Notes: generated from the sequence alone by a model not told the origin. A stretch of DNA of 64,000 nucleotides from Myxococcus stipitatus (GCF_021412625.1 NZ_JAKCFI010000008.1:372001-436000); one strand, 5' to 3'; shown: positions 41,634 to 50,901, counted from the stretch's first letter. Numbers and translations: made by a program.

Positions 41634-41990
41634 TCACGACACTTCCGGGCGGCGTCGGCGTGTAGACGCCATGGCCGCGTGACCGGCGGCCGACCTCCTC
41701 GCTCACACGACACTGCGGGCCGCATCGCCATGGCCGCGCAACTGGCGGCCTCTCTCCTCGCTCCCACGACACTTCCGGGCGGCATCGCCATGGCCGCACG
41801 ACCGGCGGCCACCCTCCTCGCCCCCACGACACTTCCGGGGGCCTCCGCGTGAAGACGCCATGGCCGCGCGACTCGCTCCCACGACACTTCCGGGCGGCCT
41901 CCGCGCGAAGACGTCATGGCCACGCAATTGGCGGCCACTCTCCCCGCGCCCATGACACTGCGGGCGGCCTCCCGCGCGCGCCTACTCCGG
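41634..41990. repeat. Imperfect tandem repeats, about 6 units of 55-71 bp
   Basis: Units begin near 41634, 41705, 41765, 41825, 41880 and 41951. Each opens with CACGACACTTCCGGG or a close variant, followed by GCCATGGCCGCGC-like blocks and a GGCGGCC stretch. They fill the space upstream of mltA. They are unrelated to the repeats at 37.5 kb. Confidence 0.7.
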
Positions 41991-42137
41991 GCAGGGAGGC
42001 ATGCGGTCCCCGGGGACGTGGCCTCCCGCGCGTCCGTCCCCACGCCGCGCACTCGCCGCGACGAGACGTCGACGCCAACTTCGCGGGGCGTCCAGGCTCG
42101 CGGCCATGGCGGCCGGCCTCCACGCGGGAGTCCCCTC

Positions 42138-42494
42138 ATGAGTGCATTGAAACTGGCGAAGGCGCTGGGCTGGCTGAGCATCGGCCTGGGACTGAGCGAG
42201 CTGATGGCGCCCGGCGCGCTGGCCCGCTTCCTGGGCATGCGCAAGGGCATCGGGCTGCTGCGCGCCTATGGCCTGCGGGAAATCGCGGCGGGCATCGGCA
42301 TCCTCACGCGCGACAACCCCACGCCATGGGTCCGGGCGCGCGTGGCCGGAGACCTGCTGGACCTCGCCAGCCTGGGCCCCGCGCTGAAACAGAGCCGCCG
42401 CCAGGAGAACGTCCGCGGCGCCCTCGCCTTCGTGCTCGGCGCCACCGCGATGGATGCGTACTGCGCCCGGCGACTCGGTGAGCTACACGCCTGA
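42138..42494 (+). CDS. Small membrane protein of the SRPBCC-associated type
   Basis: The 118-residue protein begins MSALKLAKALGWLSIGLGLS. It contains LLRAYGLREIAAGIGILTRDNPTPWVRARVAGDLLDLASL, a pattern I know from the membrane region that precedes SRPBCC/cyclase-dehydrase domains; here it stands alone. Three or four hydrophobic segments suggest an integral inner-membrane protein. Its last 85 bp are partly duplicated just downstream (42548-42633). The ribosome site GGGAG lies seven bases upstream of the ATG. Confidence 0.66.
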   Translation: MSALKLAKALGWLSIGLGLSELMAPGALARFLGMRKGIGLLRAYGLREIAAGIGILTRDNPTPWVRARVAGDLLDLASLGPALKQSRRQENVRGALAFVLGATAMDAYCARRLGELHA

Positions 42495-42633
42495 GCCACA
42501 TCGGCGCGCCCCTCGCGCGGAGGCACGCCAGGGTCCTCGCCAGCCACACATCGGCGGCGCCCTCGCCTTCGTGCTCGGCGCCACCGCCGTGGATGCGTGC
42601 CGCGCCCGGCGGCTCGGCGAACCGCGCCTGAGC
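42412..42633. repeat. Duplicated 3' end of the small membrane protein gene
   Basis: Bases 42412-42497 (CGGCGCCCTCGCCTTCGTGC through the end of the gene) recur at 42548-42633 with few differences, separated by 50 bp. The second copy still ends in CTGAGCC, matching the gene's stop region, but has no start, so it is a duplication remnant. Confidence 0.72.
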
Positions 42634-42650
42634 CGCCCCGGGCGCGCCCC

Positions 42651-43742
42651 TCACGCGTAGGGGTTGTAGAACTTCGCGAACGTCGCGCGAGCGAACTCGC
42701 CAAACGTCATCCCCGGCTGGAACGCGCCCACGCGCGTCTCCGCGGGGTCGGTCCCCTTCGGCGCGGCCATGGGCGCGTCGTTGTCCGGCTGCATGAAGAC
42801 GGCGAACGTGGAGCGGGAGATGTTCCGGCTGGCGGGGTACGCCAGCGCCTGCACCGCGTGCGGCGTCGAGCGCAGCAGGCCGCCCGTGACGATTTGAGCG
42901 CTCTCGCCAATCTGGAACGCCAGGCAGTCGCGCGGGATGACCACCTTGCGCTCCTCGCCCGTGCGCGTGCGGACGTACAGGCCCGCCTCCGGGTCCGGCA
43001 CGGCGATGTCCTGGCGCGAGGGCTGCTTCGCGCCCGGCTCCGCCTCGAAGTACATGGCGGGGCACAGCGCCGTGAGCGAGCCGTGGTCGCTGTGCCAGCC
43101 ACACCACGAGTCGCGCGTGCGCGGCGTCGCGTCCTCGTTGATGGCGAAGTAGTAGAGCAGCCGCGCCTTGCACGCGCGCGACTCGCGGATGGTCCGCTCC
43201 AGCTCCGCCTCCGGTGCCAGCCGCTCGCCCAGCCTCGACTTAACGTACCGGTCGCACTGCGCCGCCACCAGCAGGCCCACGTCCACCATCTTCTGGCCCA
43301 ACGCCATGAAGGCCGGCCGCAGCTGGGGGAAGTCCTCTCCCGGCCACACGTTGGGGTGGTAGTTCTCCGGGTACTTCTCCACCAGCGCCGCGTCCGGCTG
43401 CGGCACGTCGTACTGGGGATTGTTGTAGTAGGAGCCCTTGAACTCGTCGAACTGGCCGGGCTTGAGCAGCTCCTTGCCGTGGCTCCAGCCGAAGGAATAG
43501 CTGCTGCGCTCGTGGACGTAGCGGTCCTTCACCTCGTCGGGCAGGGCGGCGAACTGGAAGCCCAGGGGCAGCAGCCCGTTGCGCAGCTCCACCAGCCCGG
43601 GGATACCCCGGACCACGAGCAGACCGATGCCGTCATGCCCGTACGCGCGCTCGATGTCCGCGGACAGGTCCGCGCCCTCGACCAGCTTCGCGTAATCGAG
43701 AACCACCACTGCGTCCTTCACTCCACCCACGTCGCTGCTCAT
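42651..43742 (-). CDS. 2-oxoglutarate-Fe(II) oxygenase (isopenicillin N synthase-like)
   Basis: The 363-residue cytosolic enzyme belongs to the double-stranded beta-helix oxygenases. It has WHSDHGSLT (metal ligands H217 and D219), the distal histidine in STPHAVQAL near 288, and RSTFAVFMQP carrying the probable cosubstrate-binding Arg. Members couple oxidation of a small molecule to decarboxylation of 2-oxoglutarate (isopenicillin N synthase itself does not need it). ATG 43742 follows GAGGCG; the frame to 43886 is not supported. It is monocistronic here and divergent from the lipase gene. The substrate is unknown. Confidence 0.82.
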   Translation of the reverse strand: MSSDVGGVKDAVVVLDYAKLVEGADLSADIERAYGHDGIGLLVVRGIPGLVELRNGLLPLGFQFAALPDEVKDRYVHERSSYSFGWSHGKELLKPGQFDEFKGSYYNNPQYDVPQPDAALVEKYPENYHPNVWPGEDFPQLRPAFMALGQKMVDVGLLVAAQCDRYVKSRLGERLAPEAELERTIRESRACKARLLYYFAINEDATPRTRDSWCGWHSDHGSLTALCPAMYFEAEPGAKQPSRQDIAVPDPEAGLYVRTRTGEERKVVIPRDCLAFQIGESAQIVTGGLLRSTPHAVQALAYPASRNISRSTFAVFMQPDNDAPMAAPKGTDPAETRVGAFQPGMTFGEFARATFAKFYNPYA

Positions 43743-44038
43743 CCCGAACGCCTCGTCTCTCCCTGGACCCGACGCCCGACGTACGGGGGAACACCGCGTG
43801 CTCACCAGGCGACCGGCGCGTGCGCCCAGGGGCGCCCAGCATAGCCGACTCCCCGGCCCACGCGACGCGTCAACACGGCCGCCCACCTCCCGTCGCCCAA
43901 AGCGCCGACACGTCGAGCGACACGTCGAGGGTCACCCCGACCCGGGCGTCCCGTGGCGGCCGCCCCCGTCCCGGCGCACGGCCGACGCCAGGCACATCGC
44001 ATGCACCAGGGTACGGCGACCCCGAAAGGAACCCGCTC
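43743..44038. other. Divergent promoter region, oxygenase and lipase genes
   Basis: This 296-base stretch between two divergent starts has no gene. A GAAAGGAACC ribosome site precedes 44039. No promoter could be assigned confidently. Confidence 0.35.
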
Positions 44039-44995
44039 ATGGCCTCCACCCCCGCGCAGCTCGCCGTCACCCTCTCCGCCGTCTCGTACCTGGGGCAGTT
44101 CGACCCGAACTCGAAGCGCTACACCTTGATGGACCAGGCGCTCGCGGCCACCCTCGACGGGGGCTGGCAGGTGGCGTGGGGTCCGGCGACGCAGGGCGAG
44201 GACCTGGTCTACGTCGCGGCCAACACCGCCGGCCAGTACGCGGTGGTGGTGCGCGGCACGCTGTTCACCCGCATCGAGGACCTCATCCAGGACAAGGACA
44301 TCGGCACGCAGGTGGCGCTGCCCTTCTCGGCGCCCTCGTTCCCCGGCGCCGCCATCTCCTCGGGCGCGGGGAAGGTGTGGAGCAACGTCGTCGCCATGGA
44401 GTCCAGCGTGGGCCCGGGCCAGGGCGCGCTGCTGCCCTTCCTCCAGGCCCTGCCCCAGGGCACGTCGCTGCTCGTCACCGGCCACAGCCTGGGGGGACAG
44501 GTGGCCACCGTGCTCGCGGCCTGGTTCCAGTCCACGCTCACGAACGTGACGGTGCAGCCCATCACCTTCGCCGCGCCCACCGCGGGCAACCCCGCCTTCG
44601 CCACGGCCTTCACGCAGGTGTTCCCCGACGCGGGGCGCTACTTCAACTCGCTCGACGTGGTGCCCCGGGCCTGGACGGCCGACGGGCTCACGTCCATCAA
44701 GGACCTGTACCCTGGCGGTCCCCAGTGCGGACCGCTGTGCAAGGCGGCCGTGGACTGGGCGCTCGACACGCTCGAGAAGAACGGGCTCACCTACCAGCAG
44801 CCGGGCGCCGGCACGCAGCTCACCGGGCAGCTCTATTCCGTGGGCCTGCTGGGCGCCTTCGAGACCGAGGTCGACGACCAGCACCGCGCCCTCTACTACA
44901 TGGACCTGCTCGGCATCCCGCTGTCCACCATCCAGAAGATCGACGACCAGTGGGCACCGCCTTCGTCGTCCGCGGCGGTGCGCGCGGCGGGCTGA
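44039..44995 (+). CDS. Class 3 lipase
   Basis: The 318-residue alpha/beta-hydrolase has the nucleophile elbow LLVTGHSLGGQVATVLAAWF (Ser150), an aspartate in YFNSLDVVPRAW near 205 and a histidine in DDQHRALYYM near 283 as catalytic triad candidates. This is the lipase_3 (fungal-type) fold acting on acylglycerols or other esters. No clear signal peptide is seen. It starts at ATG 44039 and ends at a strong hairpin shared with the convergent SDR gene. Confidence 0.85.
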   Translation: MASTPAQLAVTLSAVSYLGQFDPNSKRYTLMDQALAATLDGGWQVAWGPATQGEDLVYVAANTAGQYAVVVRGTLFTRIEDLIQDKDIGTQVALPFSAPSFPGAAISSGAGKVWSNVVAMESSVGPGQGALLPFLQALPQGTSLLVTGHSLGGQVATVLAAWFQSTLTNVTVQPITFAAPTAGNPAFATAFTQVFPDAGRYFNSLDVVPRAWTADGLTSIKDLYPGGPQCGPLCKAAVDWALDTLEKNGLTYQQPGAGTQLTGQLYSVGLLGAFETEVDDQHRALYYMDLLGIPLSTIQKIDDQWAPPSSSAAVRAAG

Positions 44996-45046
44996 CCCGG
45001 GCTCACGCGGAGGGCGGGCCAGGCGTTCGAGCAGCGCGTCCAGCGA

Positions 45047-45077
45047 GAGCGGGCCCGTCCTTGGGGCGGACCCGCTC
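45047..45077. terminator. Bidirectional hairpin between lipase and SDR genes
   Basis: GAGCGGG pairs with CCCGCTC, then after one mismatch CCGTCC with GGGCGG, around a short loop. It sits between two convergent genes. Confidence 0.5.
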
Positions 45078-45094
45078 CGCCACCTCACCGCGGC

Positions 45095-45916
45095 TCAGAT
45101 GAAGTAGTCGGGGAACAGCTCCGCGCCGGGGACGGACTGGTACTGGTCCAGGTCCGTGACGCCCTCGGCGCGCAGCACGTCCTCGTCGATGCAGAAGTTG
45201 CCGGTGAAGCTCCGGCTGGGCTTGGTGAGGATGGCGTAGGCGGCGTCCGCCATGATTTCGGGCTTGCGGCTGCCGCGAATCGTCTCGTCGCCGCCCAGCA
45301 GGTTCTGCACGGCGGCGGTGGCGATGACGGTGCGAGGCCACAGCGCGTTGACGGCGATGCCCTCCGAGCGCAGCTCCTCCGCCATGCCCAACACGCACAT
45401 GCTCATGCCGTACTTGGCCATGGTGTACGCGACGTGGGGTGCGAACCAGCGCGCCTCCATGTTGAGCGGCGGCGAGTTGTTGAGGATGTGCGGGTTGCTG
45501 GCCTTCTTGAGGTAGGGGAGGCAGGCCTGCGAGCACGCGAAGGTGCCGCGCGTGTTGATGCCGTGCATCAGGTCGAAGCGCTTCATCGGCGTGTCCTCGG
45601 TGCCGGTGAGGCTGATGGCGCTGGCGTTGTTCACCAGGATGTCGATGCCACCGAACTTCGCCACCGCTTGCGCGACGGCGTCGGCGATCTGCCGCTCGTC
45701 GCGGATGTCCACCATGCAGGGCAGCGCGCGGCCACCCGCCTTCTCGATTTCCTCCGCGGCCGTGTAGATGGTGCCCGGCAGCTTGGGGTGCGGCTCCGTC
45801 GTCTTCGCGGCGATGACGATGTTGGCGCCGTCGCGCGCGGCCCGGAGGGCGATCGCCTTGCCGATGCCTCGGCTGGCTCCGGTGATGAACAGCGTCTTCC
45901 CCTCGAGTGTCGTCAT
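45095..45916 (-). CDS. Short-chain dehydrogenase/reductase (HSDL2-like)
   Basis: The 273-residue NAD(P)-dependent oxidoreductase has the TGASRGIG cofactor loop (13-20), NNASAISL, and the catalytic YTMAK motif near residue 162. Sequence features such as AAKTTEPHPKLPGTIYTAAEEIEKAGG resemble the hydroxysteroid-dehydrogenase-like HSDL2 branch. ATG 45916 is reliable from the SDR fold. The actual substrate is unknown. The very long frame extending to 47731 is an overlap artefact. Confidence 0.88.
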   Translation of the reverse strand: MTTLEGKTLFITGASRGIGKAIALRAARDGANIVIAAKTTEPHPKLPGTIYTAAEEIEKAGGRALPCMVDIRDERQIADAVAQAVAKFGGIDILVNNASAISLTGTEDTPMKRFDLMHGINTRGTFACSQACLPYLKKASNPHILNNSPPLNMEARWFAPHVAYTMAKYGMSMCVLGMAEELRSEGIAVNALWPRTVIATAAVQNLLGGDETIRGSRKPEIMADAAYAILTKPSRSFTGNFCIDEDVLRAEGVTDLDQYQSVPGAELFPDYFI

Positions 45917-46042
45917 GGCACGCGTCTCCGTGGGTGGCACGTAAGGTCTGCTTAAGACTTCCCTGGGTATAGCGAGTCTCGCGCCCGAAGCCACGGGCAG
46001 ACAGGGCCGGCCCTCCACTTCCACCGGCCCGGAGGACTCGCG

Positions 46043-47053
46043 ATGAGCGACAAGCACGACACGGCGCCCACGGGGATGACACGCCGGAGGGTGTTGCGCG
46101 GCATGGGACTGACGCTGGCGGCGATTCCGTTGATCCAGGTCGTCGCCTGTGGCGGCGAGGACGACCCCACCCCGCCCGGGACGGGTGACTCCGGCACCGG
46201 AGAGGCGGACGCGAGCACGGACTCCGGCACCGCGGCCAGCGCGTGGGCCACGGGTGGCACCGCCGTCATGTCCGGCGACTACGTGGACCCCTTCACGGCG
46301 GGCCTGGGCGAGACGTGCACGCTGACGTGCGCGGCGACGCTGGGGCCCTGCTATGCCCAGACACTGGTGCGCAAGGACATCAGCGAGGGCCACGACGGGC
46401 TGCCGGTGCGCCTGGCCTTCCTCGTGGTGAACGAGAAGTGCGAGCCGGTGCCTGGCGCCTCCATCGACATCTGGCACGCCGCGCCGGAGGGGCTCTACTC
46501 GGGTGAGGACGCCAGCACGTTCTGCACCGCGGACGACCCGTCCGCCACCTCCGCGCGGTGGTTCCGAGGCGTGCAGGTGACGGACGCCCACGGTCGCGCG
46601 GATTTCGACACGTGCTTCCCCGGTTGGTACAGCAGCCGCACCGTCCACATCCACTTCACCATCCGCATCGGCGAGGCGGAGCACGTGACGTCGCAGCTGT
46701 TCTTCGACGACGCGCTCAACGACGAAATCATCGACCACGAACCGCTGTACAACACGCGCGGCCCGCGCGACACGACCAACGCGAACGACAACGTCGTGTC
46801 CGCGGAGTCCGTGGGCAACTACCTCTTCCAGACCGCGCGACAGGCGGACGGCGCGATGCTGGCGTGGAAGACGCTCGTCATCCGCTCCTCGCTGGACGCC
46901 GCGCAGTGCCAGATTCCGGGCGGCGGCGGGGGCGGCGGTGGACCTCCGCCGGGCGATGGCGGCATGGGTCCTCCGCCGGGTGACGGTGGCATGGGCCCGC
47001 CGCCGGGCTGGGACGGCGGCCTGCCCCCGCTCCCGCCCGACTCGGGGACCTGA
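46043..47053 (+). CDS. Tat-exported intradiol ring-cleavage dioxygenase-like protein
   Basis: The 336-residue protein has a twin-arginine signal (TRRRVLRGMGLTLAAIPLIQVVAC). An Asp/Thr-rich linker follows, then an intradiol dioxygenase domain: CYAQTLVRKDISEGHDGLPV, IDIWHAAPEGLYSG and FPGWYSSRTVHIHF. Tyr and His residues there (two Tyr, two His) match the non-haem Fe(III) ligands of protocatechuate 3,4-dioxygenases. The C-terminus is a Gly/Pro repeat (GGGPPPGDGGMGPPPGDGG). It may oxidise catecholic compounds outside the cytoplasm. GGAGG precedes the ATG. Confidence 0.8.
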   Translation: MSDKHDTAPTGMTRRRVLRGMGLTLAAIPLIQVVACGGEDDPTPPGTGDSGTGEADASTDSGTAASAWATGGTAVMSGDYVDPFTAGLGETCTLTCAATLGPCYAQTLVRKDISEGHDGLPVRLAFLVVNEKCEPVPGASIDIWHAAPEGLYSGEDASTFCTADDPSATSARWFRGVQVTDAHGRADFDTCFPGWYSSRTVHIHFTIRIGEAEHVTSQLFFDDALNDEIIDHEPLYNTRGPRDTTNANDNVVSAESVGNYLFQTARQADGAMLAWKTLVIRSSLDAAQCQIPGGGGGGGGPPPGDGGMGPPPGDGGMGPPPGWDGGLPPLPPDSGT

Positions 47054-47070
47054 GCGCGCACCGGGGCGCG

Positions 47071-47955
47071 TCAGCGGCGCTTCGCGCGCTCCAGCTCCTC
47101 CACCAGCAGCTCCGACACCCTGCGCACGCGCGGGATGTCCAGGGCGGACTTCGCGCAGACGAGGTGGAGCTGACTCCAAGCGTGGGGCCCCAGGTCCATG
47201 TCCAGGGGCACCAGGTCGCGAGGCCGGAGGAAGCGATGCGGGACGTGGGCCAACACCATCGCGCCCAGGCCCGCCTCCGCCGCCGCGAGCATCACCAGGA
47301 AGTTGTCCGCGGTGAAAGCCGGGGAGAAGCCCGGGATGAGGGCCTCCAGTTGAGGGTTGGGCGGCAGCGCCTCGTAGGGCGGAGCCCACGCCACCCACGG
47401 CAGCTGCTGGAGCGTCGGGCGGCGCGGCAGCTTCTCCTTCAGCGTCTTGGAGACGAACACCGTGTTGCGCACGTCCAGCGTGTAGACGAGCTTCAGGTCC
47501 TCCTGGGCGGGGGCGCGCAGGCGCAGCGCGAGGTCGGCCTCGCCGCGCCCCAGGTCCACGTAGGCGACGGAGGACTGCACCTCCAGCCGCAGCCCCGGGT
47601 GCTTGCGCGCCACGTGCGCGGCGAAGGGCGCCAGGAAGTCGAAGCTCACGAAGGGGCTCGCCGTCACGCGCACCACGCCCTTCGGAGACGTGTCCGTGGA
47701 CTCGGCCGCGCGCTGCAGCTCCCCCGCCCACTCCGCCATCTTCCGAGCGGGCTGGAGCAGCCGCTCTCCCGCCGCGGTGAGCGCCGCGCCCTCCACCCCG
47801 CGCCGGAACAGCTTCGCGCCCACGCCGTACTCCAGCGCGGCCAGCCGCCGACTCACCGTGGGCTGGCCGATGCGCAGCCGCCGCGCCGCGCCGCTGAAGC
47901 TGCCCGTCTCCGCGATGGCCAGGAACAGCCGCGCGTCATCCCAGGAGATATCCAT
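47071..47955 (-). CDS. LysR-family transcriptional regulator
   Basis: The 294-residue protein has the LysR N-terminal winged helix (WDDARLFLAIAETGSFSGAARRLRIGQPTVSRRLAALEYGVGAKLFRR, about 5-52) and a type 2 periplasmic-binding-like effector domain. It is divergent from the metallo-beta-lactamase gene, 65 bp away, which it probably regulates. An A/T-rich stretch in the gap (ATGGATGGCATCATACC, 47957-47973) could include its T-N11-A site; I cannot confirm it. Confidence 0.9.
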   Translation of the reverse strand: MDISWDDARLFLAIAETGSFSGAARRLRIGQPTVSRRLAALEYGVGAKLFRRGVEGAALTAAGERLLQPARKMAEWAGELQRAAESTDTSPKGVVRVTASPFVSFDFLAPFAAHVARKHPGLRLEVQSSVAYVDLGRGEADLALRLRAPAQEDLKLVYTLDVRNTVFVSKTLKEKLPRRPTLQQLPWVAWAPPYEALPPNPQLEALIPGFSPAFTADNFLVMLAAAEAGLGAMVLAHVPHRFLRPRDLVPLDMDLGPHAWSQLHLVCAKSALDIPRVRRVSELLVEELERAKRR

Positions 47956-48020
47956 GAATGGATGGCATCATACCTGAATCGCCATTTTCCATGCAGGGAT
48001 GCATCGCTATCTTGGGGACC

Positions 48021-49001
48021 ATGAACGCCAAGCGCATCGCCTTCGCCGTCGCCGCCCTCGTCGGCCTCCTCGTCACCGCCGTTGGCGTGGTCGCCGTCCT
48101 CGCGCTCACCGGAGCACTCGACACGGCCACCACGTCCCACCCCGTGCAGCGCTCGTCGCTGGGAGTGGCGCGCCCGTCGAACGACCTGCTCGCGCTGCTG
48201 GACCAGCCCGGCCCCGTGGAGCTGGAGACGGTGGCCTCCGCGGACTGGGCCGTGGAGCGCAGCGGCCTCATCAACCTGAAGCACCCCACCGCGAAGTCCT
48301 CGGGGCTGGTGGACGGCGACGAGCCCATCCAGGTCTTCTTCCACGCCCTGCGCCACCCGACGAAGGGGCTCTACATCGTCGACACCGGCATCGAGGTCGC
48401 GCTGCGCGACGCGCCGGAGAAGTCCGCCATCCAGGGCATCGTCGCCAGCGCCCTGCACCTGGAGAAGCTGAAGGCGCACCAGCCGCTGGGGGAGTGGCTG
48501 GCGAAGCAGCCGGGGCCGCTGGCGGGCGTGTTCCTCACCCACCTGCACCTGGACCACGTCACCGGCATGGCGGACGTGCCCGCGAACACGCCCGTGTACA
48601 CCGGCCCGGGAGAGGCGGCCGCCGCGTCACCCCTCAACCTGCTGGTGAAGCCCAACACGGACCGCGCGCTGGCGGGCAAGGCCCCCATCTCCGAGTGGGC
48701 CTACACCCACGAGAACCAGGGGCTCTTCGAGGGCGCGGTGGACGTCTTCGGCGACGGCTCCGTCTGGGCGCTCTGGGTGCCGGGCCACACGCCGGGCAGC
48801 ACCGCGTACCTCGTGCGCTCCACGAAGGGCCCCGTGCTGCTGACGGGTGACGCCAGCCACACGCGCTGGGGCTGGGAGCACGACGTGGAGCCCGGCACCT
48901 TCACGCAGGACGCCCCGCGCGGGGTGGGCAGCTTCAAGAAGCTGCGCGACTTCGCCGCCGCGCACCCGAACGTCGACGTGCGGCTGGGACACCAGCACTG
49001 A
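48021..49001 (+). CDS. Exported metallo-beta-lactamase-fold hydrolase
   Basis: The 326-residue protein has an N-terminal membrane/signal segment (FAVAALVGLLVTAVGVVAVLAL). The zinc motif THLHLDH follows (H174, H176, D178, H179), with further ligands in PGHTPGST and TGDASH. The pattern fits lactonase-like members of the superfamily, such as N-acyl-homoserine lactonases. It starts at ATG 48021 after TTGGGGACC and is divergent from a LysR gene. A role in degrading quorum signals or other lactones is possible but not established. Confidence 0.8.
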   Translation: MNAKRIAFAVAALVGLLVTAVGVVAVLALTGALDTATTSHPVQRSSLGVARPSNDLLALLDQPGPVELETVASADWAVERSGLINLKHPTAKSSGLVDGDEPIQVFFHALRHPTKGLYIVDTGIEVALRDAPEKSAIQGIVASALHLEKLKAHQPLGEWLAKQPGPLAGVFLTHLHLDHVTGMADVPANTPVYTGPGEAAAASPLNLLVKPNTDRALAGKAPISEWAYTHENQGLFEGAVDVFGDGSVWALWVPGHTPGSTAYLVRSTKGPVLLTGDASHTRWGWEHDVEPGTFTQDAPRGVGSFKKLRDFAAAHPNVDVRLGHQH

Positions 49002-49034
49002 CGCGCCGGCGCGCGGCGGACGGGGCGCTCGGCG

Positions 49035-50045
49035 CTACGGTCCGTCGAGCGCGTGCTGCTTGAAGAAGTCCCACATGAACGTGGTCGCGTCCGGGCCGGA
49101 GGGGTCGGCGAAGGGATAGCTGGCATCACCGCCCGGCCACGCGTGGTCCATGCCCTGAATCTCGTACTTCTGCGCCACCAGCTCGCCGCCGTACACGTAG
49201 TCCTTCACCGTGTACGCGCGCCCGCCCGGCACGCGCAGCGTCCGCGTGGCCGTGGGCACGGAGCCCACGCTGTCGTTGGCCACGCCGTCGTCGCCGTAGT
49301 CGCTCGCCTGCAGGAACTGCTTCACTGCCTGCTCGCCGTTGATGGGGTTGACGACGCTGTCCTCGGTGCCATGCACGACGAGCACCGGCACGGTGCGGCG
49401 CGGACGCCCCGAGCAGACCCACGCGTCACGCCCCCGGTCATCCGGCGAGTAGATGCTGCCGAAGAGCATGGCGAAGGCGGTACCGGAGACGGTGGTGGCC
49501 GCCTTGTACATGGCGCCCGCGCCAATCATGCCGGCGGCGAACACGTCCGAGTAGCAGGCCATCAGCGTGCCCGTCAGCACCGCGCCCGCGGACACCCCGC
49601 CCAGGTAGACGCGGCGCGCGTCCACGGCGTAGTGCTGCTTCACCATCTCCACCATGCCCGCGACGAGCGCCGGCTCGCCGGTGCCGCGCTCCTGGTTGCC
49701 GCCGAGCATGAAGTTCCAGCACTGCGTCGGGTTCGCGAACGTGGCCTGGTTCGGATACAGCACGAGGAAGCGCTCGGCGTCCGCCTTCGCGTTGAGCCGC
49801 GTCAGCCCCGCGAACTGGTCCGGGTTCTGGAGACAGCCGTGGAGGGCGACGACGAGGGGGAGCGGCGTGCCGGGTTGGTATCCGTCCGGTACCCAGAGCT
49901 GGAAGCCGCGCGCACCCGAAGTGCTCACATAGTTGCCACGGACCCATGACCCGGCGTAGGCCGGGGCTCCCGTGGAGAGGGCCAGCAACAGCGTGAGTCC
50001 CAACAGCGACCGCACCACCGCGTCACCACGTCGAAGCCTCGACAT
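49035..50045 (-). CDS. Secreted PHB-depolymerase-family esterase
   Basis: The 336-residue protein has a signal peptide (SLLGLTLLLALSTGAPAYAG). It shows the family pattern LVVALHGCLQNPDQFAG, YPNQA and the nucleophile GGVSAGAV (G-V-S-A-G). An acid lies near HGTEDSVV and a histidine in GMDHAWPGG. Such LpqC/feruloyl-esterase-like enzymes hydrolyse short polyester or plant-derived esters. It probably acts outside the cell. It is in the same orientation as the upstream hydrolase gene 40 bp away, and may be co-transcribed. Confidence 0.85.
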   Translation of the reverse strand: MSRLRRGDAVVRSLLGLTLLLALSTGAPAYAGSWVRGNYVSTSGARGFQLWVPDGYQPGTPLPLVVALHGCLQNPDQFAGLTRLNAKADAERFLVLYPNQATFANPTQCWNFMLGGNQERGTGEPALVAGMVEMVKQHYAVDARRVYLGGVSAGAVLTGTLMACYSDVFAAGMIGAGAMYKAATTVSGTAFAMLFGSIYSPDDRGRDAWVCSGRPRRTVPVLVVHGTEDSVVNPINGEQAVKQFLQASDYGDDGVANDSVGSVPTATRTLRVPGGRAYTVKDYVYGGELVAQKYEIQGMDHAWPGGDASYPFADPSGPDATTFMWDFFKQHALDGP

Positions 50046-50085
50046 CGTCCTGCCTCCTGGGTTGTGGAGCGCGAAGCCGCGCGGC

Positions 50086-50901
50086 TCAGCGGGCGTGGCG
50101 GGAGCCAGGGACGGCGCGGTCGACCTCGCGGAGGAAGGCCTCCACGGCGTCGGTGAGCGGGCCGGGCTGGTCCAGCGGCGCGGCGTGGCCGGAGTCCTCC
50201 AGCACCTGGAGCCGGGCGGAGGGCAGCAGGTCCACGTAGGCCTGCTTGGCGGAGCGCGGCGTGTAGTCCCGCTCCGAGTGCAGCACCAGCACGGGACAGG
50301 TGATGTCCTTCAACCGGGGCATGACGCTCCACCCCAGCAGGCCGCGCGTCGCGCGCAGGTAGGCGTCCGGGTCGTTGGCGCCGAACGTGGCGATGGCCCG
50401 GCGCCGCAGCCCCTCCTGCTCCGGCTTGGGGAACAGGCGCGGCGCGAGGACGTTGGCCAGCGCCTTGGGTCCCAGCAGGCGCAGCAGCAACAGGCGGGTG
50501 GCGAAGTCGAACTTGCGGCGCAGCGTGCGGGCCACCAGCTCCGGACCGCTGTTCACGATGACGAGGCTGCGCACCAGGTCCGGCCGGTCCACCGCGAGCT
50601 GGAAGCCCATCATCCCGCCCATCGACAGCCCCACCACGTGGACCGCCCCCAGCTTCAACGCGTCACACAACGCCGCGATGTCCCGGGCGAACAGCGGCAC
50701 CCCATACGCCCCTGGAGGGCGGCCGCTCTTCCCATGACCCCGCGCGTCCGGCGCGATGACGCGCCACCCCCTCGACAGGCGGGGGGCCACCAGCTCCCAG
50801 TCCACCCCGCAGGACCCCAGCCCATGGAGCAGCAAGACTGGAATGCCTTGGCCTCCCTCTTCGTAGTGGAGGGAGAACCCCTCGAGCTGGAGCGTGGACA
50901 T
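50086..50901 (-). CDS. Alpha/beta-fold hydrolase, divergent from TetR
   Basis: This 271-residue cytosolic hydrolase has VLLLHGLGSCGVDWE, DARGHGKSG, the nucleophile VGLSMGGMMG, VLHSERDYTPRS and the late GHAAPLDQP histidine. This is the order of haloperoxidase/esterase-like family members. Its substrate is unknown. It is transcribed away from the TetR-family gene, and an operator-like palindrome lies between the two, so it is the likely regulated target. It may be co-transcribed with the PHB-depolymerase-like gene. Confidence 0.85.
   Translation of the reverse strand: MSTLQLEGFSLHYEEGGQGIPVLLLHGLGSCGVDWELVAPRLSRGWRVIAPDARGHGKSGRPPGAYGVPLFARDIAALCDALKLGAVHVVGLSMGGMMGFQLAVDRPDLVRSLVIVNSGPELVARTLRRKFDFATRLLLLRLLGPKALANVLAPRLFPKPEQEGLRRRAIATFGANDPDAYLRATRGLLGWSVMPRLKDITCPVLVLHSERDYTPRSAKQAYVDLLPSARLQVLEDSGHAAPLDQPGPLTDAVEAFLREVDRAVPGSRHAR

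Noticed and set aside
45095-47731. Minus-strand frame of 878 codons
   Set aside because: Only its last 273 codons form the SDR. The rest is antisense to the dioxygenase gene and low-complexity.
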